A stretch of 10,431 bases of DNA from Planctomycetota bacterium (GCA_022563055.1 JADFOB010000018.1:1-10431), one strand, 5' to 3'; shown: positions 1-7,207, counted from the stretch's first letter. The notes: a model not told the origin generated them from the letters alone. Made by a program: numbers and translations.

Positions 1-914
1 GCGGCCTCTAGCAGAATCTCCCTTGCCCATGCGGCAACGGATTTGCCTGATTTAGCAGCCGCTTGCCGGATTATATCCCATTGCTCGTCCGGCCAGCGTC
101 CGACCTGCCGAACAGGATTGATCTCTTTGACCGCCTTTTTGATGATTCCCCGGGTAATCTGGTGTTTTTCGAGCGTGTACCCAATGAGTAATGCGCGATC
201 GCAGATTGCGTTGATCAGACGCGGGGTGCCGCCCGAACTCGCGTACACCGTTCGGACCGCGCTCCGGGTAAAGCGGACCTTGCGCCGCCCCCCCGCGATG
301 CGCAGGCGATACGCGATGTAATGAAGGGTCTCATCGAAATTCAGTTCGCGCAGGTGGTACCGGGCGGTAATGCGCTGATTCAGTTGCCGGAGTTCAGGCA
401 GTTCGAGCATCTCCGCCAATTCCGGTTGTCCGACAAGAATGATTTGCAGGAGTTTCTGGCGTTCCGTTTCCAGATTGGAAAGCAGCCGGATTTGCTCCAG
501 CACAGACGGGGTAAGATTCTGCGCTTCATCGATCACGAGGATGCAGTTTTTGCCCTCGGCCGCACGAGCAAGAAGATGGGCGTTCAGCTCGTCAATCAAC
601 TCCTTCATCGACCTGGCGCGACTCGCGATCCCAAACTCCTCGTTTATCGTCTTGAGCAGTTCTTGGGGAGACAAGCGCGGATTGAAGATAAACGCAACTT
701 CCGAATCCGGGTCGAGCCGGCTCAGCAGACTGCGGCAGATAGTCGTCTTGCCCGTACCGATTTCACCGGACACCATCACAAACCCGTTGCGGTTACGGAC
801 CCCGTAGAGCAGATGCGCGAAGGCTTCCTTGTGTTTCTCACTGAGAAACAAAAAGCTCGGATCGGGTGTGAGATTGAAGGGTTTTTCGTTTAGTCCGTAG
901 AATGCTTCGTACAT
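1..914 (-). CDS. ExeA/GspA-type AAA ATPase, 3' end beyond the window
   Basis: An open frame of 304 codons starts with ATG at 914 and runs off the left edge. It begins MYEAFYGLNEKPF, the usual start of ExeA/GspA-type ATPases, which in type II secretion pair with GspB to help place the secretin; related proteins occur in other envelope and pilus loci. The AAA core is complete: Walker A GEIGTGKT at residues 50-57, Walker B ILVIDEAQ at 125-132, and a sensor-like IILVGQPEL at 158-166, followed by the helical lid with GGTPRLIN. The known family often carries a C-terminal transmembrane or peptidoglycan-binding region, which would lie outside the window. Residues 275-303 resemble a ribbon-helix-helix segment (ending SVAAWAREILLEA), which I infer only from pattern. 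There is no clear Shine-Dalgarno, but a promoter lies about 100 bp upstream. The family call is firm; the secretion role is not, as no gsp genes are visible. Confidence 0.88.
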   Translation of the reverse strand, partial: MYEAFYGLNEKPFNLTPDPSFLFLSEKHKEAFAHLLYGVRNRNGFVMVSGEIGTGKTTICRSLLSRLDPDSEVAFIFNPRLSPQELLKTINEEFGIASRARSMKELIDELNAHLLARAAEGKNCILVIDEAQNLTPSVLEQIRLLSNLETERQKLLQIILVGQPELAEMLELPELRQLNQRITARYHLRELNFDETLHYIAYRLRIAGGRRKVRFTRSAVRTVYASSGGTPRLINAICDRALLIGYTLEKHQITRGIIKKAVKEINPVRQVGRWPDEQWDIIRQAAAKSGKSVAAWAREILLEA

Positions 915-992
915 AGTTATCGCAAGAGGGTTTTGGCGAAATGACGCATAAACACGTCTGATTCAGTTCATGCCATACGGGCCGCAGCACAG

Positions 993-1005
993 GTCAATTG
1001 TTGAC
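993..1005. promoter_or_regulatory. Operator-like palindrome
   Basis: GTCAA-TTG-TTGAC is a perfect 5-bp inverted repeat around a 3-nt centre. It lies just downstream of the predicted -10 box of the ATPase-gene promoter, around the expected transcription start, where repressors often bind. The location is suggestive but no regulator is identified. Confidence 0.3.
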
Positions 1006-1010
1006 AAAAT

Positions 1011-1039
1011 ACAATAACACGACGCCAGTGAAGTGTCAA
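1011..1039 (-). promoter_or_regulatory. Sigma70-type promoter for the ExeA/GspA-like gene
   Basis: On the minus strand a consensus -35 TTGACA (1039-1034), a 17-nt spacer and a -10 TATTGT (1016-1011) preceded by an extended TG form a good housekeeping-type promoter. The start would fall near 1004, about 90 nt before the ATG at 914. This suggests the ATPase gene is transcribed independently of flgK, which ends 250 bp upstream. Confidence 0.5.
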
Positions 1040-1163
1040 CCATTCGTGCCGCGACAGAAGTGGAGTCCCCCAGGGGGAAGATAACTACAAGTAGCTGATT
1101 TACCTGATGTTATAAAGATGGGCGAGTTCGAATATCGCTGAAATCCGCCAGTAGCCCTTCGGG

Positions 1164-2618
1164 TTAGAGGGCCATCGCCATGAGCGAGTCGAGCATTCGA
1201 TCGGTCACCGTGATCACGCGCGCGGAGGCCTCGAAGGCGCGCTGGAACTGGAGCAACAGCGTCACCTCTTCGTCAATGGATACGCCGGACACTTCGAGGC
1301 GACGACGCTGAAAGCTTTCCACGAATGCCCGTTCCGCCACCAGCGTATCGAGGTTGCTGCGTCCTTCGATTCCCAGCTGAACGATCGTGGATTCATAAAA
1401 CGCGCCAATCGACGTCGTGTTGCCGTCCAGAAAAAGTCCGTTCTGTACGTTCGCCAAGGCGAGTGCCGCGCTGTTGTCGCCCGTAGCAAGGGGGTCCGGA
1501 TCGAATCCTGAGGCAAGCAGCGAAACGTTGTTCGCAATGACCTGGTTGACGCCCATGGTCGCCGCATCGATTCCCGTAAAGAGTCCGTTGATACCCAGGG
1601 CCACCACTGCGCCGGAGGTGTCGGAGGAGAGTGAAAACGTGAAGCCCGGCGCCATAGTGATGGACAATGCCCCTGCGGCGCTGATGCTTGTACTCAGGTT
1701 CGGGTCGGCCGCGCTCAGATCGGCGGCCAGCGTCGTAAGGGTCGTCGCTCCGGCAGTAACGGTGATGGTCGTTGTACTGACGGCGGTCCCGGTCGAATCG
1801 AACACGGTGACATCGAAGGTGCCGCTGGTCACCGGAAACGGAAGCCCGGCCACGTCGAGCGGGGTCACCGCGTCGACCGGAAGGTTCGAGCCGACGACCG
1901 TACCGGAATAGGCGGTTAATCCCCGTCCCTGGCTGTGAATCAGGTTGATCTGTTGGATGATCGTCGCGGCGATGGTGTCGAGCCGATTGTCGATATTTAC
2001 TAGCACATTGTCTCGAATATCCAGCGCGCCGAAAAGTTCGCCCTCGCGCACGCCCACGAGTTGCCCGTTATCGACGAAACGCAGTTCGACGAGATCGTCC
2101 CGCTCGGGGTCGAGGGCGGAATTGCGAACGGCCTCGATATCTCTGGAGCGGTTCCCGTCGACCAACACATCCCCGGAGATCAGCACGTCGACCTGCCCAC
2201 TCTGCCGTTCGCGCGTAAAGATATTGACAATCTTCGAGAGCTTGTCAAGGAGCAGCGCGCGATCGTCGCGCAGGTCGTTCGCGCTTTGCCCGCCCAGTTC
2301 CAATTTCGATATCTTCTCGTTCAGCGATGCGATCCCTTGCGCAAGAATATTGATCCTCGGGGCAAATCCGGCGACCTCGTTGTTCGCGTTAGAACGGATG
2401 TCGCGAAGACGCCGGGCGGTCTCGTTGAACAGCCCCGCCAAGGTACCCGCCTCCGCGATCACACTCTGGCGCACGGCGAGCGATTCGACGTTGGTCGCAA
2501 AATCGTTGAGCGACTCGAAGAAAACGTTGATGCGCGAGCTGAGTCCGCTGTCCCCCGGTTCGAGAAAGACATCTTCGATCCGGCCGAGAAACTCCGCCCG
2601 GATCTCCGCGCTGCCCAG
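1164..2618 (-). CDS. flgK: Flagellar hook-associated protein FlgK, 5'-truncated
   Basis: FlgK (HAP1) forms the junction between hook and filament. The recognisable part is 484 residues. It starts at LGSAEIRAEFLGRIEDVF followed by EPGDSGLS, and reads through the helical region with NVESLAVRQSVIAEA. A central beta-rich domain with TFDVTVFD and SDTSGAVVALGINGLFTG lies at about 282-365 (counted from an in-frame ATG at 2666). It ends in the classic C-terminal helix SGVSIDEEVTLLLQFQRAFEASARV and a TAA stop. The ~100 N-terminal residues of the family (the axial helix that begins with the NIGxSGL-type motif) are absent. Upstream of ~2618 the sequence is atpD in another frame, so the frame-open ATG at 2666 is not a credible native start. 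No flgL follows; only 250 nt of non-coding DNA separate it from the ExeA-like gene. Probably non-functional as it stands here. Confidence 0.85.
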   Translation of the reverse strand: MGSAEIRAEFLGRIEDVFLEPGDSGLSSRINVFFESLNDFATNVESLAVRQSVIAEAGTLAGLFNETARRLRDIRSNANNEVAGFAPRINILAQGIASLNEKISKLELGGQSANDLRDDRALLLDKLSKIVNIFTRERQSGQVDVLISGDVLVDGNRSRDIEAVRNSALDPERDDLVELRFVDNGQLVGVREGELFGALDIRDNVLVNIDNRLDTIAATIIQQINLIHSQGRGLTAYSGTVVGSNLPVDAVTPLDVAGLPFPVTSGTFDVTVFDSTGTAVSTTTITVTAGATTLTTLAADLSAADPNLSTSISAAGALSITMAPGFTFSLSSDTSGAVVALGINGLFTGIDAATMGVNQVIANNVSLLASGFDPDPLATGDNSAALALANVQNGLFLDGNTTSIGAFYESTIVQLGIEGRSNLDTLVAERAFVESFQRRRLEVSGVSIDEEVTLLLQFQRAFEASARVITVTDRMLDSLMAMAL

Positions 2619-3153
2619 GCCGGGCGATGAGTTCCTGAATGATGACCGTCTTGCCGACACCGGCACCGCCGAACAGCCCGGTCTTACCGCCGCGGACCAG
2701 CGGGCAGAGCAGGTCGATCACCTTGATCCCCGTCTCGAACAGCTCCGTCTTGGACGAGAGCGTGTCAAAGGCCGGAGGTGGGCGGTGGATCGGCATGCGC
2801 GTCTTGGTGACAACCGGACCGAGTCCGTCAATCGTTTCGCCCACCAAGTTGAACACGCGTCCGAGCGTCTCTTCGCCAACGGGAACGGTCACGGGCTGCC
2901 CGGTATCCACAATCTTGGCGCCTCGCTGGAGACCGTCGGTGGAACCCAGGGCGATCGCCCGGATTCGCCCACCACCCAGGTGTTGCGCGACCTCACACCA
3001 GAGCGTTTCCTTGAAGGTCTCACCGAGCACCGTTCGCTCCAGCTCGACGTTGAGCGCATTGTAAATCTTCGGAAGTTGATCCTCCGAGAACTTCGCGTCA
3101 AGCGTCGAGCCAATGACCTGTGAGACTATGCCGTAGTTTTTGTCTGCCACCAT
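2389..3153 (-). CDS. atpD: F1 ATP synthase beta subunit, truncated after the P-loop
   Basis: Beta is the catalytic subunit of F1. From ATG 3153 the protein begins MVADKNYGIVSQVIGSTLDAKF, typical of the beta-barrel domain, and continues through GETIDGLGPV and IKVIDLLCPLVRGGKTGLF to the P-loop GGAGVGKT (residues 162-169) and IIQELIA. Homology stops at about 2620 (residue ~177-178 of a usual ~470). The frame then reads ~77 meaningless residues out of frame through flgK to a stop at 2389. The catalytic glutamate, Walker B, the DELSEED region and the C-terminal domain are all missing, as is atpC. An ATG at 3162 is also in frame, but the GGAGG at 3163-3167 abuts it with no spacer, whereas it sits 9 nt from the ATG at 3153, so I chose 3153. 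As present it cannot make a working beta subunit. Confidence 0.85.
   Translation of the reverse strand: MVADKNYGIVSQVIGSTLDAKFSEDQLPKIYNALNVELERTVLGETFKETLWCEVAQHLGGGRIRAIALGSTDGLQRGAKIVDTGQPVTVPVGEETLGRVFNLVGETIDGLGPVVTKTRMPIHRPPPAFDTLSSKTELFETGIKVIDLLCPLVRGGKTGLFGGAGVGKTVIIQELIARPGQRGDPGGVSRPDRRCLSRTGGQRTQLAHQRFLRVAQRFCDQRRIARRAPECDRGGGYLGGAVQRDRPASSRHPF
2613..2623. other. Breakpoint joining atpD and flgK
   Basis: On the minus strand, beta-subunit codons run through QELIA (last codon 2625-2623), perhaps plus the next Arg. FlgK codons become recognisable at LGSAE (from 2618) in a different reading frame. No insertion sequence or long repeat is visible at the join. Both genes face the same way, so a deletion between two loci or an assembly chimera would both produce this. 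Confidence 0.75.
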
Positions 3154-3162
3154 AATTGGCAT

Positions 3163-3167
3163 CCTCC
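3163..3167 (-). promoter_or_regulatory. Ribosome binding site of atpD
   Basis: GGAGG on the minus strand lies 9 nt before ATG 3153 and immediately against ATG 3162. The spacing favours 3153 as the beta-subunit start. The site borders the left 7-nt repeat array. Confidence 0.6.
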
Positions 3168-3170
3168 GAA

Positions 3171-3212
3171 ATACGAATGGCGAATTAAGAATGGCGAATA
3201 GCGAAAGCAGAA
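3171..3212 (+). repeat. Left array of 7-nt repeats ending in GAA
   Basis: Six consecutive 7-mers, all ending GAA, read on the plus strand: atacgaa, tggcgaa, ttaagaa, tggcgaa, tagcgaa, agcagaa. A seventh in register (ctccgaa) overlaps the atpD ribosome binding site. The array sits between atpD and the four-helix-bundle gene. Positions 3187-3207 are the exact reverse complement of 3762-3782. Confidence 0.8.
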
Positions 3213-3234
3213 TCGGACTATGGGGTTGCCCTGA

Positions 3235-3585
3235 TCATCCTTCGCGTGACCGCTTGACGATCGTCGTCAAGATCCGCACCAACTCATCCGCTTCACCAAT
3301 GATATCCTCGAACCTTTCTTTCTCCAGCAGGTCGCTTTCCGCGACCAATCGAAGCCAGTACAAGGCTTCGCGGGCCTCACGGCGAGCGACATTCATACGG
3401 TGCGCGAAGTCTCGCTTGGAATGCGAACCCTGCGCCTCCTCGACATTCGCCCCTACACTCGTTCCCGATCGCACCAACTGCCGGGCAGCAACGGCCCCCA
3501 CTGTGGTTCGCGGTATTGCATTCACCAGTTTTACGATGCGAACCGCGAACGTAAACGTCCGCTCCTCAATATCTCGCGAACCCAT
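3235..3585 (-). CDS. Four-helix-bundle protein (23S rRNA IVS / S23 family)
   Basis: A 116-residue protein of the four-helix-bundle family first known from ORFs inside intervening sequences of 23S rRNA genes (TIGR02436-type) and structurally like the Avd protein of diversity-generating retroelements. Hallmarks are visible: RTFTFAVRIVKLVNAIP (helix 1), QLVRSGTSVGANVEEA (36-51), DFAHRMNVARREAREALYWL (59-78) and a C-terminal helix EADELVRILTTIVKR. The length is typical for the family. ATG 3585 is preferred because family members start close to this point; a TTG at 3636 would add 17 unconserved residues, and neither start has a good Shine-Dalgarno. Its molecular function is not established. It interrupts the ATP synthase operon between atpG and atpD on the same strand and has repeat arrays on both sides. 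A weak TACAAT -10-like box lies at 3719-3724. Confidence 0.85.
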   Translation of the reverse strand: MGSRDIEERTFTFAVRIVKLVNAIPRTTVGAVAARQLVRSGTSVGANVEEAQGSHSKRDFAHRMNVARREAREALYWLRLVAESDLLEKERFEDIIGEADELVRILTTIVKRSREG

Positions 3586-3756
3586 ATGAGTGATTTCGCT
3601 ACGGCCACGGAGCGTCCCAGCGTCTCGGTCTGTCAAAAGTGGCTCTTAGCACTCCTGCAGGGGAATACTTCGGCCCGTACACAATCACCGGCCCCTCCTA
3701 CCAACCACTCGAACTCACATTGTAATCTCAACCATCCCGCCTTCGCCATCCGCTAT

Positions 3757-3798
3757 CTCTTCTTTCGCTATTCGCCATTCTTCCTTCGCTATTCCAGC
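3757..3798 (-). repeat. Right array of 7-nt repeats, including the atpG stop
   Basis: On the minus strand the end of atpG reads in 7-nt register: GCTGGAA, TAGCGAA, GGAAGAA, TGGCGAA, TAGCGAA, AGAAGAG. The pair TGGCGAA-TAGCGAA is identical to the left array but inverted. The TAG stop codon of atpG (3791-3789) is the first three bases of the TAGCGAA unit, so the array begins exactly at, or overwrites, the end of the gene. Confidence 0.75.
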
Positions 3799-4670
3799 GC
3801 ATTCGCTCCCCCCACGATGTCCAGCAGTTCCATCGTGATGTGCGTCTGCCTGGCGCGATTGTACTTGCGCGTCAGACTAGTAATCATGTCGCCCGCGGCA
3901 TCGGTGGCGGCCTTCATGGCGACCATGCGCGAGATTTGCTCGCTCACCGACGCGTCTATAAAACATTGAAAGAGCCGCACCCGCACCGTCGCAGGCAGAA
4001 GTTCGTCGAGCAGTTCGCGCGGCTGGGGAGAGAACTCATAGTCTAGGCGAGCACCGCCGGCCCGAGCGTCGCGCTCATCCTCCTCCCCGCGCGTCAGCGG
4101 GAGCAGTTGCATGACCGTCGCACGCTGCCGACCGACGGAGTGGAACCGCATATAAGCTACGTGAGCCGAGGCGATCTCACCTTTCGTGAACCGATCGATC
4201 AGCGCATTGGCCAGCGGCTCCACGTCGTCGTATTTGGGCATGTCGCCGATGTGCGTAATGCGCTCGACCATGGGTCGCTTCAGGAACTTGAAGTAGTTGA
4301 TCCCCTTTTTGCCGACCATCTGTACGTCGTTGTCGACGCCCTCCGCCTTCGCGCCGTTCAGGTGTCCAATCGCGGTTCGCAGGACGTTGCCGTTGTAGCC
4401 TCCACACAGCCCGCGACCGCTGCTGATGACGATCATGGCTGCTTGTTTGAGATCCTCGGGCGCCTTGAGCAGCGGATGGTCGACGCCGACGGCGACCTCC
4501 GAAAGATCCCCCACCATCGCGGCGAGCCTCTGCGTGTAGGGTCTCGCCGCCGTGGCGCGGTTCATGGCCACCTGGAAGCGTGCCGTCGCGATAAGCTGCA
4601 TGGTCCGCGTGATCTTGCGGATGTTGCGAACCGCTTTCTGGCGTTTTAGGAGGACTCGTCTGTTGGCCAT
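3789..4670 (-). CDS. atpG: F1 ATP synthase gamma subunit
   Basis: Gamma is the rotating shaft that couples c-ring rotation to catalysis in alpha3beta3. The protein has 293 residues, close to the usual 285-295. The N-terminal coiled-coil helix (KAVRNIRKITRTMQLIATARF) is present, as are the Rossmann-like middle with SSGRGLCGGYN (83-93; usual form SDRGLCGGFN), and the C-terminal helix with RMVAMKAATDAAGDMI (248-263) and KYNRARQTHITMELLDIVGGANALE at the end. It starts at ATG 4670 with a weak ribosome binding site, 55 nt after atpA. The C-terminus is complete by comparison with the family, but its stop codon lies within the 7-mer repeat array, so the original 3' untranslated region has probably been replaced. 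Confidence 0.96.
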   Translation of the reverse strand: MANRRVLLKRQKAVRNIRKITRTMQLIATARFQVAMNRATAARPYTQRLAAMVGDLSEVAVGVDHPLLKAPEDLKQAAMIVISSGRGLCGGYNGNVLRTAIGHLNGAKAEGVDNDVQMVGKKGINYFKFLKRPMVERITHIGDMPKYDDVEPLANALIDRFTKGEIASAHVAYMRFHSVGRQRATVMQLLPLTRGEEDERDARAGGARLDYEFSPQPRELLDELLPATVRVRLFQCFIDASVSEQISRMVAMKAATDAAGDMITSLTRKYNRARQTHITMELLDIVGGANALE

Positions 4671-4725
4671 CGCTTACGTGTCAATCCGTCGCGGCATCGA
4701 GCGTGGCTCGGCGCAGCATGGGTCG

Positions 4726-6447
4726 CTACTCGTTTCTTAGGAACTGGGCCTTGAACTCCTCGCACGTCTTGGCGAATTTCTCGGCGAGTTCGTCCCCGAG
4801 CTTGCCGGTGTCATCAAGTTCCTTAACCAGATCCGCGTGCTGGTCGCGGAAGAACTTGATCAGACCTTTCTCAAACTCTCCGACCCGGTTCAGCGGCAGA
4901 TCGTCCAGGTATCCCTTGGTGCCCGCGAAGATGCTGATAATCTGGTCGTTCACATCGAAGGGTTTGTACTGTCCCTGCTTAAGCAGCTCGACCATCGCCC
5001 GACCGCGATCAAGCTGTCGCTGGGTGGCTGTGTCGAGATCGGTTCCAAGCTGGGAGAACGCCTCGAGTTCACGGAACGAAGCGAGATCCAGACGCAACGA
5101 ACCGGCGATCTGTTTCATGGCCTTTCGTTGAGCGTTACCACCGACGCGAGAAACACTGATGCCGACGTTGACGGCTGGTCGCACGCCGGCAAAGAAGAGG
5201 TCGGGGTCGAGGTAGATCTGTCCATCGGTGATCGAAATCACGTTGGTCGGGATGTAGGCGGAAACCTCGCCTTCAAGCGTCTCGATGATGGGAAGCGCCG
5301 TGAGCGATCCGCCGCTGTCGGGGAACCGGTGAACACGGTATTCGTTCTTGTCGGGAAGCGAGTCGAGCCACGCCTTGGCGCGGGTCAGGCCGTCCGGACG
5401 ATGGTAGGCCCCATCCATGCCGTTGGGACGGTGCTCTTTGGGAGCTTTCAATCCTTCGGGATGCACCTTGAGTTGCGAGCGATCGCAGGAATCCTCGGGC
5501 GTGTTTTTCGGAACGACGCCGTACTCGTCGCGAAGCTTGACGGATCGCTCGAGCAGACGCGAGTGCAGGTAGAAGACATCGCCGGGATACGCTTCGCGTC
5601 CGGGTGGCCGCCTGAGCAAGAGTGAGAGTTGGCGGTAGGACTGCGCTTGCTTGCTCAGATCGTCGTAGACGCAAAGCGTCGCGCGCCCTTCCTTGTACAT
5701 GAAGTACTCAGCCATCGCAGCCCCGGCGTAGGGCGCGATGTATTGAAGGGGCGCCGAGTTCGCACACGAGGCGGACACGACGATGGTGTAGTCCATTGCG
5801 CCGGCTTCGCGGAGCTTGTCAACGACGCCGACAACCGTCGATTCCTTCTGCCCGATGGCGACGTAGACACAGATCACGTCGCCGCCCTTCTGGTTGATGA
5901 TCGTGTCGATGGCGATGGCGGTCTTACCGGTCTTGCGGTCGCCGATGATAAGTTCGCGCTGCCCCCGCCCGATCGGAATCATGCTATCGATGGCCTTGAT
6001 TCCGGTCTGGAGCGGCTCCGTGACGGGCTGGCGTTCGGCGATGCCGGGCGCCTTGAACTCGAGCGGGCGTCGCTCCTTCGTACCGACGATGCCCTTGCCG
6101 TCGAGCGGTCGTCCGAGCGGATCGACCACGCGACCTATCAGCGCCTCGCCACACGGCACGCTCAATAGTTCGCCCGTCCTTCGGACTTCGTCTCCCTCCT
6201 TGATGCCCAGGTAGTCGCCCAGCACAACCGCGCCGACCGAGTTCTCCTCGAGGTTGAGAACCTGCCCCTGTGCACCGTTGGCGAACTCCACGCGCTCGCT
6301 GGCCATCACCTTGCCCAGGCCGTAAATCCGCGCGATTCCGTCGCCGATCTCGAGAACCCTGCCGACCTCAGCCAGGTCGACCTCACTGCGGTATTGCTTG
6401 ATCTCATCCCTGATGACCGACGAGATTTCATCCACTTTGAACTTCAT
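4726..6447 (-). CDS. atpA: F1 ATP synthase alpha subunit with an internal insertion
   Basis: Alpha is the non-catalytic nucleotide-binding subunit of F1. Visible landmarks are the N-terminal helix contacting delta ([12 protein letters not shown]), the beta-barrel ([10 protein letters not shown]), P-loop GDRKTGKT (169-176), Walker B region ATLCVYDDL (256-264), the bearing segment [19 protein letters not shown] (283-301), and SVSRVGG with the arginine finger R434. The protein is 573 residues against roughly 500-515 for the family. The excess is a charged segment at about 306-378, between LLERSVKL and [12 protein letters not shown], where Bacillus-type alpha has only about 10 residues and E. coli about 20. 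It is in frame and flanked by perfectly conserved sequence, so it is a real insertion and not an error. The ATG lies 8 nt after the atpH stop, with AGGATAGG as ribosome binding site. Confidence 0.96.
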   Translation of the reverse strand: MKFKVDEISSVIRDEIKQYRSEVDLAEVGRVLEIGDGIARIYGLGKVMASERVEFANGAQGQVLNLEENSVGAVVLGDYLGIKEGDEVRRTGELLSVPCGEALIGRVVDPLGRPLDGKGIVGTKERRPLEFKAPGIAERQPVTEPLQTGIKAIDSMIPIGRGQRELIIGDRKTGKTAIAIDTIINQKGGDVICVYVAIGQKESTVVGVVDKLREAGAMDYTIVVSASCANSAPLQYIAPYAGAAMAEYFMYKEGRATLCVYDDLSKQAQSYRQLSLLLRRPPGREAYPGDVFYLHSRLLERSVKLRDEYGVVPKNTPEDSCDRSQLKVHPEGLKAPKEHRPNGMDGAYHRPDGLTRAKAWLDSLPDKNEYRVHRFPDSGGSLTALPIIETLEGEVSAYIPTNVISITDGQIYLDPDLFFAGVRPAVNVGISVSRVGGNAQRKAMKQIAGSLRLDLASFRELEAFSQLGTDLDTATQRQLDRGRAMVELLKQGQYKPFDVNDQIISIFAGTKGYLDDLPLNRVGEFEKGLIKFFRDQHADLVKELDDTGKLGDELAEKFAKTCEEFKAQFLRNE

Positions 6448-6455
6448 GCGATAAC

Positions 6456-7058
6456 CTATCCTGCCTCCGCCACATAGGACTTTCCGCTGTGAATCTCCAG
6501 CGATGCGCGCCGACGCAACGAGGCACCCAGCCGCTCCAGACTCCGCGCGACACTCGCGTCAAACTTCTCATCACCGATCTGAACGATCAAGCCGCCAATC
6601 AGCTCGCCATCCACTTCCTCGACCAATTCGGCTTCCCGACCCGTATAGCGCCCAATGGTCTCGCTGATTCGTTCGCGAAGCTCATCATTCAACGGGACGG
6701 CACTCTTCACGCGAACTTCCACACGTCCGCAGGCCTCTTGATGCGCGACTCGATAGGCTGTCACCACCGCGCCGAACAACGCAAGCCTGCCTTTTCGATT
6801 GAGCACCCCCAGCGAATCCACAAGAAGATCGCTGAGGCGCCCTCGGAAGATCTTCTCGATACTCGCAGAGCGTGCGTCGGCATCCACCACCGGACTTGCG
6901 AAGAAGCGCTCGAAGTCGGGGTCGTCGTCGAGCCGCCCCGCAAGCTCGTGCAGTTCCGAAAGAAGATTGTCGGCTTCACCCTGCTCGAGCGCCAGCGCAA
7001 TCATGGCGGAGGCGTAGACGTGGGCGAGAGCCATTTCCTTGTCACCGGCTGTTGCCAT
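6456..7058 (-). CDS. atpH: F1 ATP synthase delta subunit
   Basis: Delta sits on top of F1 and joins alpha to the b stalk. The 200-residue protein shows the N-terminal six-helix-bundle pattern ([26 protein letters not shown], then [14 protein letters not shown]) and the conserved C-terminal [30 protein letters not shown] (148-177). It is about 20 residues longer than most delta subunits, mainly at the ends. The ATG at 7058 follows a strong purine-rich ribosome binding site (GGAGGAAGAGGA, 6 nt spacing). It is followed closely by atpA and preceded by a 149-nt spacer containing a GTAG-type hairpin. Confidence 0.93.
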   Translation of the reverse strand: MATAGDKEMALAHVYASAMIALALEQGEADNLLSELHELAGRLDDDPDFERFFASPVVDADARSASIEKIFRGRLSDLLVDSLGVLNRKGRLALFGAVVTAYRVAHQEACGRVEVRVKSAVPLNDELRERISETIGRYTGREAELVEEVDGELIGGLIVQIGDEKFDASVARSLERLGASLRRRASLEIHSGKSYVAEAG

Positions 7059-7126
7059 CGCTAATCCTCTTCCTCCACCGCCTCGATACCAACCCTATCC
7101 GCAGCTACAGCAAAGTTCGCTATTGT

Positions 7127-7156
7127 GTAGCGGCCGCCCCCCGTGGCGGCCGTAGA
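7127..7156 (+). repeat. REP-like GTAG hairpin, copy 1 (atpF-atpH spacer)
   Basis: GTAG is followed by an 8-bp perfect stem CGGCCGCC / GGCGGCCG (7131-7138 with 7145-7152), loop CCCCGT and flank TAGA. A GTAG tetranucleotide at the foot of a palindrome is the hallmark of REP elements mobilised by IS200-like Y1 transposases (RAYTs). Its partner copy at 7808 has the same loop and flanks but two compensated base pairs. No T-tract follows, so it is unlikely to be a simple terminator. Confidence 0.65.
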
Positions 7157-7207
7157 ACGACCGAGGATTCTCGAACTCCCCTACGCCACCTAAAAACAGA
7201 CCGTGCT

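Larger units (their letters stand above)
3171..3791 (-). mobile_element. Candidate cassette: four-helix-bundle gene between inverted 7-mer arrays
   Basis: About 620 bp separates the end of atpG from the ribosome binding site of atpD, two genes that are usually adjacent. The unit holds one small gene and is bounded by arrays of 7-nt repeats pointing inward. They contain a perfect 21-bp inverted repeat (3187-3207 with 3762-3782; with one mismatch it extends to 25 bp, 3187-3211 with 3758-3782). No transposase, no target-site duplication and no rRNA gene is visible. That it is mobile is inferred from position and symmetry only; mobilisation would have to be in trans. Confidence 0.45.

Noticed and set aside
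321..893. Plus-strand open frame of 190 codons
   Set aside because: It is antisense to the ExeA/GspA-type ATPase, whose Walker A and B motifs are unmistakable on the minus strand.
1069..1081. Palindrome TCCCCCAGGGGGA as hairpin
   Set aside because: A one-base loop cannot fold, and no clear regulatory context ties it to a gene start.
1151..1165. Short hairpin at the flgK stop as terminator
   Set aside because: The stem is three good pairs plus mismatches, and no T-tract follows on the minus strand.
2389..2666. AtpD-FlgK fusion protein
   Set aside because: The two genes are in different frames across the join; neither frame yields a protein containing both.
1945..3123. Long plus-strand open frame (392 codons) across the flgK-atpD junction
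   Set aside because: It is antisense to clear FlgK and AtpD coding sequence, is rich in Ser/Arg and resembles no family; a shadow of GC-rich codons.
3171..3791. Diversity-generating retroelement (Avd-like gene plus repeats)
   Set aside because: No reverse transcriptase and no template/variable repeat pair in the window; the repeats are short heptamers.
3171..3798. CRISPR array
   Set aside because: The units are 7 nt without spacers, and no cas genes are present.
7127..7156. Intrinsic terminator between atpF and atpH
   Set aside because: No T-rich run follows the hairpin on either strand, and the operon clearly continues into atpH and atpA.
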